Assembly (NCBI GenBank): GCA_030427505.1
Contig: JAUICH010000009.1
Location: 62,001 to 126,000 of the forward strand
DNA from: Verrucomicrobiia bacterium
Lineage (GTDB): Bacteria; Verrucomicrobiota; Verrucomicrobiia; Verrucomicrobiales; DEV007
DNA length: 64,000 nt
Direction of reading: 5' to 3'
Positions 36,880 to 45,690 of the stretch are shown here, in pieces. A program made the translations under genes and the position numbers. The stretch's first letter is position 1; each line of letters starts with the position of its first letter. The notes under the pieces are model-generated. The model saw only the letters and a program-made list of their open reading frames with translations. It did no database searches and was not told the origin of the DNA.

Positions 36880-38685
36880 TTACTCCACCGGAAGGGTACC
36901 CGGCGGCCGTCTCTTAGGAGGATCAACGGGCAGATCGGGCTGCTCGGTATCGTATTCATCGAGTTCTTTGCCCCGGACCCAGGTGCCATCACCCAGCACC
37001 AGAGTAAACTCTCCGCCAGTACCGCTGGCCAGTTGCTCCAGCTCGGCACGGGCGCTGATTTCTTTCATGCAAACCGTGTTGATCCGGGACTTCGCCTTTG
37101 CCTGATTGTAGGCCAGCAGTTCGTCTATGACATCCGCCGCGGTAAGTCCTTCCTCTTCCACTTCCACTTCGCCAAAAACGCCGTCGGTCATGAAGTAGAT
37201 AGTTTCCGGCTCCAGGTTAATGGCCATGCGGAGCGGCCAGCGCCAGTCGGTGCCGTTCACCAATTCCACCCGCCGGATGTCCCGGAGAGTCTCTTTCCTG
37301 GTCTTCTCGTCAGCCTTCAGATAGCCGGCCCGCGGCAGCTCAGCCGTGCCTTTGTCATAACAGTAGTGAAAGCCGCTCGTCTCCTGCCGGTGTTCCTTGT
37401 CCCAGCCCTCGTACCAGACGTACTCTTCGTCACCATCCTCCACCACGTTTCCCAGGTAACCGTTCAGGGGAAAGGGAAAATTGGCTTTCACTTTCTGTCC
37501 CGCGTACCAGGCGGGCCCCGCGTAAAAGATCACCTGGTAGAGTGTCCCTTCCGGCAGTTGCTCCACCGACCGGGACAACTCGCGCTTGGTCAGCCGCTCT
37601 CTGCCCCCCCGGTGCATGGAGTTGGAAAAGTCCACCACATAGACCACCTTCTTTGCCCGGGTCATGCTTCCAAAAAAAGAGATGGAGCCCTCATTACCGC
37701 CCGGAGAGTAGGACGGGCCGGCGCCGATGCCGTCCAACAAACCCACCGGCCCCAAGTCCAGGGCCTGGCTTTCATAACTGGGAACCAACGCGGCAGACCG
37801 TGCCGCCGGCGCGATCAAGCTCAGGCTGGCACTGGCCGTTTCGGCTTGTTTCCGGGGAACCTTTTTCTGTATGCGTTGTTCCTCCAGCCTCACGGCCTCC
37901 TCCGGTTCCGGAGACAGGAACGCCACGAGTTCCGGCGGACGGACTGTCCGGCGCGGCAAGATGACAAAGGCCAGCGCCACCAGCAGCCCCAAGTGGAGCA
38001 GCAGGGCCACGGTGAATGACGAAAGCTTTTCGCGAGTGCCCCCTCTCCACCGGATCCACCCCCACGGACTGCGCTTTCCTCCGGATGAATCCACGGAATC
38101 TCTGGGGGGCAATTGGATGATGTCTGCCCGGTATTCCTCAGACGGAGCCGTCGCGCCATCTTCATGTGTGGAAACCGGCCCCAGGGGAATAATGCTCTCC
38201 GGCAGAGGCGGGGTGTAGGGCGCCTGGGTTTCCGGCGAACCAGGAGATTCCGTTTCTACTGGCGTGGCTTCGTCCCATGTCAGAACGTCTTCCTCCCTCC
38301 CCTCCAAGAGGTCCTCCAGGTCCGGGTCCCGAACGCTCAGGTCCAAAGCGAGCGCTTCCATGTACTGCCCGGACGCGGCTTCCAGGTCGCCTTCCAGGGC
38401 CAGAGCCCGGGCGTAGGCATGCCGGGCCCAGGCGCTGTGTGGTCTCCGGCCAACAAAGGCTGACAGAAAATTCCGGTGTGTCTCGGGAAGCGTTCCCAAC
38501 CCGAGGTCGAGGGCCCGCTGAAATTGATCTTCCGTGTCCGGAGGCTCCGGGGCCTCTTCCAGCAGCGCGGCGGCTTCATGGCCCGCTCCCCGGCCCACCA
38601 GCTTTCCCGCCAGTTCCAGCCGGATGGCCCAATCGCCCGGATGCTCCTCCAGGCCGCGGGCGAGAACTTTCTCCAAGGCAGTCAT
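36880..38685 (-). CDS. Membrane VWA protein, paralogue 3
   Basis: The 601 residues start at MTALEKVLARGLEEHPGDW, aligned with paralogue 2 (MTALETVLVRGLEEHPGDW); upstream in-frame residues are not shared, so the ATG at 38685 is preferred over 38742. Layout is a helical N-domain, an acidic Pro-rich linker, a membrane helix with His231 in ALLLHLGLLV, then a VWA domain with MIDAS DFSNS, VNGTDWRWPLRMAINL, FMTDG, and the conserved end FTLVLGDGTWVRGKELDEYD. It is closest to paralogue 2 at the N-terminus, suggesting a recent duplication of that pair. It is divergent from the Smr gene. Confidence 0.84.
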   Translation of the reverse strand: MTALEKVLARGLEEHPGDWAIRLELAGKLVGRGAGHEAAALLEEAPEPPDTEDQFQRALDLGLGTLPETHRNFLSAFVGRRPHSAWARHAYARALALEGDLEAASGQYMEALALDLSVRDPDLEDLLEGREEDVLTWDEATPVETESPGSPETQAPYTPPLPESIIPLGPVSTHEDGATAPSEEYRADIIQLPPRDSVDSSGGKRSPWGWIRWRGGTREKLSSFTVALLLHLGLLVALAFVILPRRTVRPPELVAFLSPEPEEAVRLEEQRIQKKVPRKQAETASASLSLIAPAARSAALVPSYESQALDLGPVGLLDGIGAGPSYSPGGNEGSISFFGSMTRAKKVVYVVDFSNSMHRGGRERLTKRELSRSVEQLPEGTLYQVIFYAGPAWYAGQKVKANFPFPLNGYLGNVVEDGDEEYVWYEGWDKEHRQETSGFHYCYDKGTAELPRAGYLKADEKTRKETLRDIRRVELVNGTDWRWPLRMAINLEPETIYFMTDGVFGEVEVEEEGLTAADVIDELLAYNQAKAKSRINTVCMKEISARAELEQLASGTGGEFTLVLGDGTWVRGKELDEYDTEQPDLPVDPPKRRPPGTLPVE

Positions 38686-38842
38686 TCTGGCATCAGGCGA
38701 AGGGGCAATACCGGCGGACGGGGAAGTCATCCCTGTAATCACAATGTATTAACACAACCCGGAAAATTCCGTCCATCGAAAAATGATTGGGGCCTCCTCC
38801 CTGGCCGGGATAGCATGCGGAATCATTTACCGGAACAAAAGG

Positions 38843-39181
38843 ATGTCTTCGGAGGAGTTTGAGGATCAAGAGCCCGTGGAGCACCCCATCACCTCCGAGC
38901 TGGACCTTCACACCTTCCGGCCCAGCGAGATCGGATCGCTCCTGCCGGAATACTTCCGGGAATGCCGCCTGCGGGAACTGCTTGAGGTCCGGGTCATTCA
39001 CGGGAAAGGCACCGGCACGCTCCGGGAAGGGGTGCATCGCCTGCTGGACCGTTTGCCGGAAGTGATTTCCTACCGCCAGGGAAACGAAACCAGCGGCGGT
39101 TGGGGCGCTACCTGGGTCACCCTACGCCCGATGACGGCGGCGGAGGCGGAAGAGGCCACCGCCGAAGGCGACGCCAAGTAA
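38843..39181 (+). CDS. Small stand-alone Smr-domain protein
   Basis: This 112-residue protein is essentially one Smr domain: LDLHTF (the LDxH motif), a helix, and IHGKGTGTLREGVHRLL (HGxGxG motif), then a final strand WGATWVTL. Stand-alone Smr proteins act as endonucleases or RNA/DNA-binding factors, for example in ribosome rescue; the substrate here is unknown. The ATG at 38843 (MSSEEFEDQ) is preferred because the longer reading adds a hydrophobic stretch unlike the family. Its 3' end overlaps the convergent PEP-CTERM protease gene by 60 bases. The acidic tail EEATAEGDAK is not part of the domain. Confidence 0.85.
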   Translation: MSSEEFEDQEPVEHPITSELDLHTFRPSEIGSLLPEYFRECRLRELLEVRVIHGKGTGTLREGVHRLLDRLPEVISYRQGNETSGGWGATWVTLRPMTAAEAEEATAEGDAK

Positions 39182-40006
39182 AGCGATGGTGCCGGGCTCC
39201 GGAACTGCCGCCGCGATGGTGTCCGCGTACGGGCCCACCAGCGAATCCACCGAGAAATCTCCGTTGGAAGGACCAATGGCGCCGACGTCCGCCCGTTCGG
39301 AATGGAAGCCCACCAGTTTCAGGACTCCGCCATCCACAGTAAAGGTGGGAGCGCCGGAGTCACCTATTTCCACCACGCTCTCTCCGGTACCGGACGAAGT
39401 GTCATAGGTAAAAGTGTAGGTCCAGTTGTTTAATACACCGCCACCACCAGTGTCATTGATGAAATCCACGCTGCCGGAATCGATCACATTGGTTCCTACC
39501 CGGAAATTGGTGTCACCCGTGCCGTCCGCGATTCCCACCGTATATAGGGAGAGTCCCTCATAGTCCGTGTAGGTCCCCACGGGTCCCAGTTCCAGAATGT
39601 CGTAAAAGGTGACACTCGCCGAAATGGGAGACGTCAGGCGCCCCAGCCAGATGTCCGACCCCGCGTCCCCAATCTCCATCCCGTATAGGGTGTCGATGGT
39701 GAGATCTTCGAAACTGCCGGAGGGATTGTTGTCATAGTAAAACCGCACCGTCCCCGAAGGCCGGAAATGCTCCGCGGTAATGAAGTAGGTGTCCGAAATC
39801 ATCGTCACCCACCGCCCGTCCGTGCTGAGGCCCACCCCGGACCAGTCAAAGGTGGAGCCGATGAATGAGGGGTCGTTCTCAAACCGGTCGTGGAGAGCGG
39901 CATCGTAGTTGAGGACTTCGATTGCCTGGGCATCCGCGAACCAACCAGTCAAGATCGCCAGAAAGAGGCACCTTCGAAAAAGGAACCGGGGAAAGATGCG
40001 AAGCAT
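39122..40006 (-). CDS. Trypsin-like serine protease with PEP-CTERM anchor
   Basis: The 294-residue exported protein has a signal peptide (FLFRRCLFLAILTGWFADAQA). It appears to be an S1-type protease: a TAEH motif (catalytic His; trypsin has TAAHC), DIWLGRL (catalytic Asp; compare DIALLRL) and GDSGAPTF (catalytic Ser; compare GDSGGP). The C-terminus is a PEP-CTERM sorting signal: VPEPGTIALL, a hydrophobic segment and an Arg-rich end RLRRRHRA, cut and processed by an exosortase. The protease reading is mine from the three motifs in correct order and spacing. The ATG at 40006 starts the signal peptide directly. Confidence 0.75.
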   Translation of the reverse strand: MLRIFPRFLFRRCLFLAILTGWFADAQAIEVLNYDAALHDRFENDPSFIGSTFDWSGVGLSTDGRWVTMISDTYFITAEHFRPSGTVRFYYDNNPSGSFEDLTIDTLYGMEIGDAGSDIWLGRLTSPISASVTFYDILELGPVGTYTDYEGLSLYTVGIADGTGDTNFRVGTNVIDSGSVDFINDTGGGGVLNNWTYTFTYDTSSGTGESVVEIGDSGAPTFTVDGGVLKLVGFHSERADVGAIGPSNGDFSVDSLVGPYADTIAAAVPEPGTIALLGVAFGGGLFRLRRRHRA

Positions 40007-40303
40007 GGGAACAGTGTAAACGAGCAAAGGTTGACTATTAAAATATTCTAAAATTATGGGAATCACAAGATCCCTTATTTCTTCTGGATCTGCTTTTCTG
40101 TTCAGGAACCATGAGATCATCGTTGGGGGATTCCCTTCGAAGAGCATCCGGGAGATGGCGGAAAGGCTTCAGGACACGTGAAACGGAAAACTTTCCCAGC
40201 ATGAAATTCACCCCGCGACTTAGTCAGGCCCGCCAGCCGGGCGGCACGGTGGCACTAGCTTTCCACTTGACCCTCCTTTGCGCGGCATCGAAGAATCGCC
40301 TTT

Positions 40304-41617
40304 ATGAGCGACGAAGCTTTCCCCGATATCCCCAAGATCGAATTTGAAGGGCCAGATTCCAAGAATCCCCTGGCTTTCAAACATTACAACAAAGACGAAG
40401 TAGTGGGTGGCAAACCCATGAAAGACCACTTCCGCTTTGGCGTGGCCTACTGGCACGCCATGCGCAACCCGCTGGCGGACCCCTTTGGCGGTGGCACGGC
40501 GGAGCGCCCCTGGGACGACGGCACGGAATCCGTGGCGAACGCGCAGCGCCGGGTGTGGGCGGCCTTTGAGTTCATGCAGAAACTGGGCGTGGACTACTAC
40601 TGCTTCCACGACCGGGACGTGGCGCCGGAAGGCAAGACCCTGGCGGAATCTCACGCCAATCTGGACGCGGTCGCGGACGAGTTGGAAAAAGCCCAAAAGG
40701 AAACCGGCATCAAGCTCCTCTGGGGCACGGCCTGCCTGTTCGCCAACAAACGCTACAATCAGGGGGCGGCCACCTCTCCCTACGCCGATGTGTTTGCCTA
40801 CGCGGCGGGCCAGGTTAAGAAAGCCATCGAAGTCACCCACCGCCTGGGCGGCGAAGGGTATACTTTCTGGGGCGGCCGGGAAGGCTACTCCACGCTGTGG
40901 AACACGGACTTGAAGCGGGAGCTGGATCACTTGGCCAAGTTCCTCCACATGGCGGTGGACTATAAGAAGAAGATCGGCTTCACGGGCCAGTTCTACATCG
41001 AGCCCAAGCCGAAGGAACCCACCACGCACCAGTACGACTCCGACTCCGCGGCCTGCCTGAACTTCCTGCGCGAGCACGGCCTGATGGGTGAGCTGAAGCT
41101 GAACATCGAAACCAACCACGCCATCCTGGCCGGACATACCATGATGCACGAGCTGGAAGTGGCCATGGCGGCGGACGCTCTGGGCTCCATCGACGCCAAC
41201 GCGGGCGACGAACTCATCGGTTGGGACACGGACCAGTTCCCCACCGACATCTACGTGACCACGCAGATCATGCTGTGCCTGCTGCGCATGGGCGGCTTCA
41301 CCACGGGCGGCCTGAACTTCGACGCCAAGGTGCGCCGCGAAAGCTTTGAGCCGGTGGATCTCTTCCACGCCCACATTGGCGGCATGGACGCCTTTGCCCG
41401 CGGGCTGAAGATCGCCAACGCCATCCTGGAAGACGGACGCTGGGTCGCCTTCCGCAAGGAACGTTACAGTTCCTGGGAACAAGGCATCGGCGCCAAGATC
41501 GAGAACGGCGAAGCCGGCTTCGAGGAATTGGAAAAATACGCCCTGGAATCCGCCGAACCCGTCACCGCCAGCGGCCGTCAGGAAATGCTGGAAAACCTGA
41601 TCAACGAGTTCATCTAA
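40304..41617 (+). CDS. xylA: Xylose isomerase
   Basis: It converts D-xylose to D-xylulose (and glucose to fructose) in the cytoplasm. The 437 residues match the class II enzyme length. Active-site and metal motifs occur in order: [13 protein letters not shown] (catalytic His), [22 protein letters not shown] (metal Glu), [12 protein letters not shown] and [17 protein letters not shown]. No xylulokinase or xyl regulator is adjacent, so it stands as a single gene with its own terminator. The 297 bases upstream (40007-40303) hold no recognised gene and presumably contain the promoter. Confidence 0.97.
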   Translation: MSDEAFPDIPKIEFEGPDSKNPLAFKHYNKDEVVGGKPMKDHFRFGVAYWHAMRNPLADPFGGGTAERPWDDGTESVANAQRRVWAAFEFMQKLGVDYYCFHDRDVAPEGKTLAESHANLDAVADELEKAQKETGIKLLWGTACLFANKRYNQGAATSPYADVFAYAAGQVKKAIEVTHRLGGEGYTFWGGREGYSTLWNTDLKRELDHLAKFLHMAVDYKKKIGFTGQFYIEPKPKEPTTHQYDSDSAACLNFLREHGLMGELKLNIETNHAILAGHTMMHELEVAMAADALGSIDANAGDELIGWDTDQFPTDIYVTTQIMLCLLRMGGFTTGGLNFDAKVRRESFEPVDLFHAHIGGMDAFARGLKIANAILEDGRWVAFRKERYSSWEQGIGAKIENGEAGFEELEKYALESAEPVTASGRQEMLENLINEFI

Positions 41618-41661
41618 GATCCGTCCCGTAGAACGCTTCGAGCTATTTTAGCTCAGCCAAG

Positions 41662-41689
41662 AAACCGCGCGGGGAAACTCGCGCGGTTT
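41662..41689 (+). terminator. Terminator after xylA
   Basis: AAACCGCGCG (41662-41671) and CGCGCGGTTT (41680-41689) form a perfect 10-bp stem with an eight-base loop, 45 bases after the xylA stop. The A and T runs are within the stem ends, so it could work in both directions. Confidence 0.8.
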
Positions 41690-41856
41690 ACTGTTTCCAG
41701 AATCGGCGAATTGCCTATCCAGGTGTTAACGGGTTGCATCCAGACCGTTGGAACGGATAAGGTCCTGATCCAATCACGACCCAGGGTGGTGTTTGCGAAA
41801 TATCTAGACGGAACATCGCCTTCACAATCTCTAACCAAACTTCAAGAGCACTGAAA

Positions 41857-42447
41857 ATGAAGCCCCACAAGCGCACCAACCTGATGGGAATCCTATGGGC
41901 CGCCTGCCTCTCCTCCGTCCTGACGGTTGGTGCTTTAGCGAATGACAATCTGCCGATGGCTTCAGAGAGTCTGCTGGAACAGCTCTCCGGCTGGGAACAG
42001 AAAGAGCGGTTGGCTCTGGAAGAAAAGATCCGGGATAAGAGGCAGGAAGTGGCCTCTCTGTTGAGGGAGCAACAAACCACCTACGCCAAAGCTGGAAACG
42101 TCGAGGCCGCCCTTGCCATCGAAGACGAGATCAAGAAGCTGACTTCCGGAGTCGAAAAAAATGACAAGTCGCTAAAAGAGGACTTCGCCGGCTCGGTTTG
42201 GGAAGGTACGGACGGTCCCCACAAAGGGCAGAGCGTTCAGGCAAAAAAGGACGGATCCATGGTGGTTACGAATACCAATGGATCCGTCTGGGATCAATTT
42301 TCCTGGGAAGCCAAGGATGGAAATATTGTGGTCATGCACTCAAAGTTTGGCGAACACCACAGCCATTTGATTTCCCTTGAAGAGTGGGAGGCCAGCCTGA
42401 ATCCGCAAAGGGAAAAGACCATCTTCAAGCGGATCAGGGACGAGTGA
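41857..42447 (+). CDS. Exported protein of unknown function with coiled coil
   Basis: The 196 residues have a signal peptide (ILWAACLSSVLTVGALA) followed by a charged helical segment (about residues 40-105) with EEKIRDKRQEVASLLREQ and GNVEAALAIEDEIKKL, a pattern often seen in exported PVC-group proteins. The C-terminal 90 residues look beta-rich: GSVWEGTDGPHKGQ, MVVTNTNGSVW and IVVMHSKFGEHHSHLISL. I do not recognise a family. It lies alone between the xylA terminator and the M50 protease gene. Confidence 0.7.
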   Translation: MKPHKRTNLMGILWAACLSSVLTVGALANDNLPMASESLLEQLSGWEQKERLALEEKIRDKRQEVASLLREQQTTYAKAGNVEAALAIEDEIKKLTSGVEKNDKSLKEDFAGSVWEGTDGPHKGQSVQAKKDGSMVVTNTNGSVWDQFSWEAKDGNIVVMHSKFGEHHSHLISLEEWEASLNPQREKTIFKRIRDE

Positions 42448-42670
42448 GTTTTGAGGCCCGGTTCCGGACAGACCGGAAGAGAGGCGAAGCAGAGGCCCGA
42501 AGCGGATGGGCCACGCCAGTCTTCGGGGGACGGACGGATTCCTCTGGGAGATCCAGTCCGGTTCCGGTCCGGACTCTTTTTCCCGCCCGTTGTTGCAGGC
42601 GGGCGGGAAGCGCATCATGGTATGGACTCAGAACTGGCGCGCGCCGGTCCGTCTCCCTCATTTCCAATCC

Positions 42671-43360
42671 ATGCTGCAATTCTCCCTCTTCGGTTTCCGG
42701 ATCAACATCCACTGGGTGTTCTGGCTGAGCACGGCCATGTTGGGAGCCGGGTTTCTTCAAATTGGAGGAGCCTTGGGTCTTCAACTGACCGCCGCCTGGT
42801 TCCTGATAGTACTGGTCTCCATCATCCTCCACGAACTCGGCCACGCCTTCGCCTTTCGCCGGTTCGGCGTGCGGAGCGACATCCTGCTCTACTTTCTCGG
42901 GGGCGTATGCCGTCCCATGGGAGGCAACTACCTGACCAACAGGGAAAGCATCATCGTTAGTGCCGCCGGTCCGGCCATGAACCTGGCCTTGGGGCTGGCC
43001 GCCGCCCTGACGATGATGTATACTCTAGACCTCCCCTTTGGGCTCGTCTTAAAACTGCCGTTCTCTCTGATGCCGAACGCCGGCTGGATGGTGCTCCTCG
43101 TCCTGATCGAAGTAAACATCTACTGGGCGCTCATCAACCTGCTGCCCATCTTGCCTCTGGACGGTGGCCAGATTTTTCGGGCCGTCATGTCCGACCGGAA
43201 CCCGGCCCTGGTGCCAAAGGTCGGTATGATTGTCGCCATCGTGGCGGCGGTTTGCGGCCTGTTATTTTGGGGGTCTCTCTTCGTGACCATCCTTTTCGGG
43301 ATGCTGGCCTATGAAAACTACCAAATGATCAAAGGCCTCGGACCGCGTTTCCGGTTTTAA
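42671..43360 (+). CDS. Site-2-protease-like M50 zinc metalloprotease
   Basis: The 229-residue membrane protein has the M50 motif HELGH in SIILHELGHAFAFRRFGV (about residues 52-62) and the second motif LLPILPLDGGQIFRA near residue 160, supplying the third zinc ligand. There are about five membrane segments. It would cut transmembrane substrates within the inner membrane, as in sigma-factor release. The short form lacks PDZ and CBS domains. The ATG at 42671 starts the family-like LFGFRINIHWVFW; longer in-frame starts add non-hydrophobic sequence. No anti-sigma factor is adjacent, so its substrate is unknown. Confidence 0.88.
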   Translation: MLQFSLFGFRINIHWVFWLSTAMLGAGFLQIGGALGLQLTAAWFLIVLVSIILHELGHAFAFRRFGVRSDILLYFLGGVCRPMGGNYLTNRESIIVSAAGPAMNLALGLAAALTMMYTLDLPFGLVLKLPFSLMPNAGWMVLLVLIEVNIYWALINLLPILPLDGGQIFRAVMSDRNPALVPKVGMIVAIVAAVCGLLFWGSLFVTILFGMLAYENYQMIKGLGPRFRF

Positions 43361-43893
43361 GCCGAGCGGATAAGATAAAGGAAACCATGAGTCACCTCGG
43401 ATCCACCTCTCCCGAACGGAAGCGCTCACGGCGGGAAAGCTCCTTCAATCGCGTTCGTCGGGAAGTTCTTGTTTCGAATAGCCCTGGTCGAACTTCCATA
43501 CTATCCGGGCGGGAAGCCCCGCCATCCGAGGCTCGCCATCTCGCGTTGGAGGGTGAAACTTCCATACTATCCGGGCTGGAAGCCCGGTCGCACAGAGCGA
43601 AGGGCTTCAGCCCTGGTATTCGACGAAGAAAAATTTCGCGGCCTGGAGGGCCGCTCGCGAGCATTGGGAACACCCCTGGCCGCTCCCTCCGGCTGATAGA
43701 GCCAAAAAACGGATGGACATTCGCATACGGACTTTCAGCCCGCGATGTTTTCTCCGATCAGGATTCCAGGGCAAAAGCCTTTCGCTCCGTGCGGCCGGCC
43801 CCGCGGGCCGAAAGGTCCTGGAGCAACGGTTCTCGCAAGCCGGCTGAATTCATTTTCCCAGCCTTTTAGTCTCAGTCATTTCGAAAATAGAAC
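43361..43893. other. Intergenic region with short repeats
   Basis: This is 533 bases without a supported gene, although several frames are open. It contains two copies of a short repeat and a smaller palindrome described separately. The first 100 and the last 200 bases show no feature I can name. The dipeptidase promoter should lie near the right end. Confidence 0.6.
43491..43586. repeat. Two-copy short repeat with palindrome
   Basis: The string AACTTCCATACTATCCGGGC occurs at 43491-43510 and again at 43558-43577, each followed by a GGAAGCCC element. The second copy closes into the palindrome CCGGGC/GCCCGG. A further stem, AGGGCTTCAGCCCT, lies just downstream at about 43600-43613. They look like degraded members of a dispersed palindromic family rather than coding DNA. 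Confidence 0.6.
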
Positions 43894-45231
43894 ATGAATC
43901 GCCAAAACGAACTGAACGAACTCTTCGAACTGCTCCGTTTCCAGAGCATCTCCACCGACAGCCGCTACAAGCAAAGCATGCAGGACTGCGCGGACTGGCT
44001 GGTAGCCAAGTTTCAGCGCATGGGACTGACGGCGGAAAAGCACGCCACCCCCGGTCACCCCGTGGTCCTGGCCAAGAGCGAACGCAAACCGGGGCGGCCC
44101 ACGGTCCTGATCTACGGTCACTACGACGTGCAGCCCGTCGATCCCGTGGAGGAATGGAACAGCCCTCCGTTTGAGCCCACCATCGTCAACGACATCATTT
44201 ACGCGCGCGGTTCCACCGACAACAAAGGGCAACACTTCGCGCATGTGTTAGGGGTGGAAGAAACTCTGAAGGAGTACGGCGACCTGCCGGTAAACATCAT
44301 CTTCCTCATCGAGGGGGAAGAAGAGATCGGCAGCCCGAACCTGGACCCTTTCCTGAAAAGCCACGCCGCCGAACTGGCCTGCGACGTGGTGGCCGTTTCG
44401 GACACCGGCATGGTGGGCCGGGGCATGCCCACGCTGACCTATGGACTGCGCGGTATTGCCTGCCTGGAGTTTCGCCTGAGGGGCCCGAAGATCGACCTGC
44501 ACTCCGGCATCTATGGCGGCGCGGTGGCGAACCCCTCCATGGTCGCGGCGCAACTGACCGCGGGACTGCACGACATGGACGCCCGCGTGACGGTGGAAGG
44601 TTTCTACGATGCCGTTCAACCCCTCCAGGACTGGGAACGCGAGCAGTGGGCCAAGCTGCCGGACGGCGAAGCCGACACCCTGGAACAGACCGGCGTGCCC
44701 AAGCTCCATGGCGAAGCGGGCTACTCCGCCCTGGAACGCCGCTGGGCCCGGCCCACGGCTGAGGTCAACGGCATCGGCGGCGGCTATCAAGGCGAAGGTT
44801 CCAAGACCGTCATCGGTAAGAGCGCTTTCGTAAAGCTATCCTTCCGGTTGGTCCCGGACCAGAAGCCGACGGAAATTCTCAAACTGGTGCGCGCCCACCT
44901 GGAGAAACACTGCCCGGACACCGTCCGGATCGAAATTGAAGAAGGACACCACGGTCCCTCCTACCTGATGGACCCGTTTTCCACCCAGGGAAAAGCGGCT
45001 CAAGCGGCTCTACAAAAAGCTTTCAATCGCGAGCCGGTCCTCATCCGCGAAGGCGGCAGCATCCCCATCGTGCAGAGCTTCAAGGACGTGCTGGGCGTGG
45101 ACACCCTGCTCCTCGGCTTAGCCCTACCGGACTGCCAAGCCCACGCGCCGAACGAAAACTTCCCCGTGGAAAACTTCGACGCCGGCATTCGCCTGAACCG
45201 TCTGCTGCTGGAGGAACTGGCCAAAGCCTGA
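43894..45231 (+). CDS. M20-family metallodipeptidase
   Basis: The 445-residue cytoplasmic enzyme has the M20 motifs: ILIYGHYDVQPVDP (metal His and Asp), YARGSTDNKGQ (bridging Asp), FLIEGEEEIGSPN (catalytic and metal Glu), and a lid domain in the middle (about residues 200-330). The closing metal His is in LPDCQAHAPNENF. It would cleave dipeptides or N-acyl amino acids. It belongs to the dipeptidase branch (carnosinase/DapE-like). The gene stands alone, followed by the HicAB pair on the other strand. Confidence 0.93.
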   Translation: MNRQNELNELFELLRFQSISTDSRYKQSMQDCADWLVAKFQRMGLTAEKHATPGHPVVLAKSERKPGRPTVLIYGHYDVQPVDPVEEWNSPPFEPTIVNDIIYARGSTDNKGQHFAHVLGVEETLKEYGDLPVNIIFLIEGEEEIGSPNLDPFLKSHAAELACDVVAVSDTGMVGRGMPTLTYGLRGIACLEFRLRGPKIDLHSGIYGGAVANPSMVAAQLTAGLHDMDARVTVEGFYDAVQPLQDWEREQWAKLPDGEADTLEQTGVPKLHGEAGYSALERRWARPTAEVNGIGGGYQGEGSKTVIGKSAFVKLSFRLVPDQKPTEILKLVRAHLEKHCPDTVRIEIEEGHHGPSYLMDPFSTQGKAAQAALQKAFNREPVLIREGGSIPIVQSFKDVLGVDTLLLGLALPDCQAHAPNENFPVENFDAGIRLNRLLLEELAKA

Positions 45232-45376
45232 ACAAGCTTCGACCCCCTAACATTCTCCCTCCCTCCCTCCGGCCACTTGTTGACTATTTGCGACCGGCGG
45301 CCAAGGCGGCCCACAGTTGCCGCTTTCTTTCTTCCGTACCGCCGTTGAGAGGAACCGTAACCGCACGATCAACGCG

Positions 45377-45646
45377 TCAAGCCGCGGCGTGCGTCTCAGC
45401 GCCGTCATAGGCCACCCAAGCCAAAAGATCGTCTGCCGCAAGATCCAGCCCGGCGGCAAGATGCTCCTTCAATGAAAGAGGTTCTGGCACAGGTTCGCCG
45501 GCCAAGTGCCCCACAAGCGCCTCCCTCGCCACTCGCAGCGTCTCCTCCACCGTACCGCCGCAGGCCGCAAAGCCAGGGACGTCCGGCAAATAGGCGCTGT
45601 AGTTCCGTCCCGCTTTCTCCACAACTAACAGGTATCGTCTCATCAC
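45377..45646 (-). CDS. hicB: HicB-family antitoxin
   Basis: The 89-residue protein has the HicB partial RNase-H fold: YLLVVEKAGRNYSAYLPDVPG, FAACGGTVEETLRVAREAL, then a Pro-rich turn. HicB binds and neutralises HicA, and in many systems represses its own operon. A DNA-binding domain is not obvious; the C-terminal 25 residues do not resemble the usual ribbon-helix-helix or HTH, so autoregulation is uncertain. It lies 44 bases after hicA on the same strand, the usual toxin-first order. Confidence 0.88.
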   Translation of the reverse strand: MMRRYLLVVEKAGRNYSAYLPDVPGFAACGGTVEETLRVAREALVGHLAGEPVPEPLSLKEHLAAGLDLAADDLLAWVAYDGAETHAAA

Positions 45647-45690
45647 AGTCTCCTCCTAGTTTCTTGTCACACTCTATCCCAAAGCGGCGC

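Noticed and set aside
43491-43586. Possible mini CRISPR array from two identical 20-base strings.
   Set aside because: Only two copies, both embedded in palindromic GC elements, with no third unit of matching spacing and no cas genes.
43387-43869. A 160-codon plus-strand frame in the gap before the dipeptidase.
   Set aside because: It runs through the repeat units, is Arg/Ser-rich without structure, and overlaps other open frames equally well.
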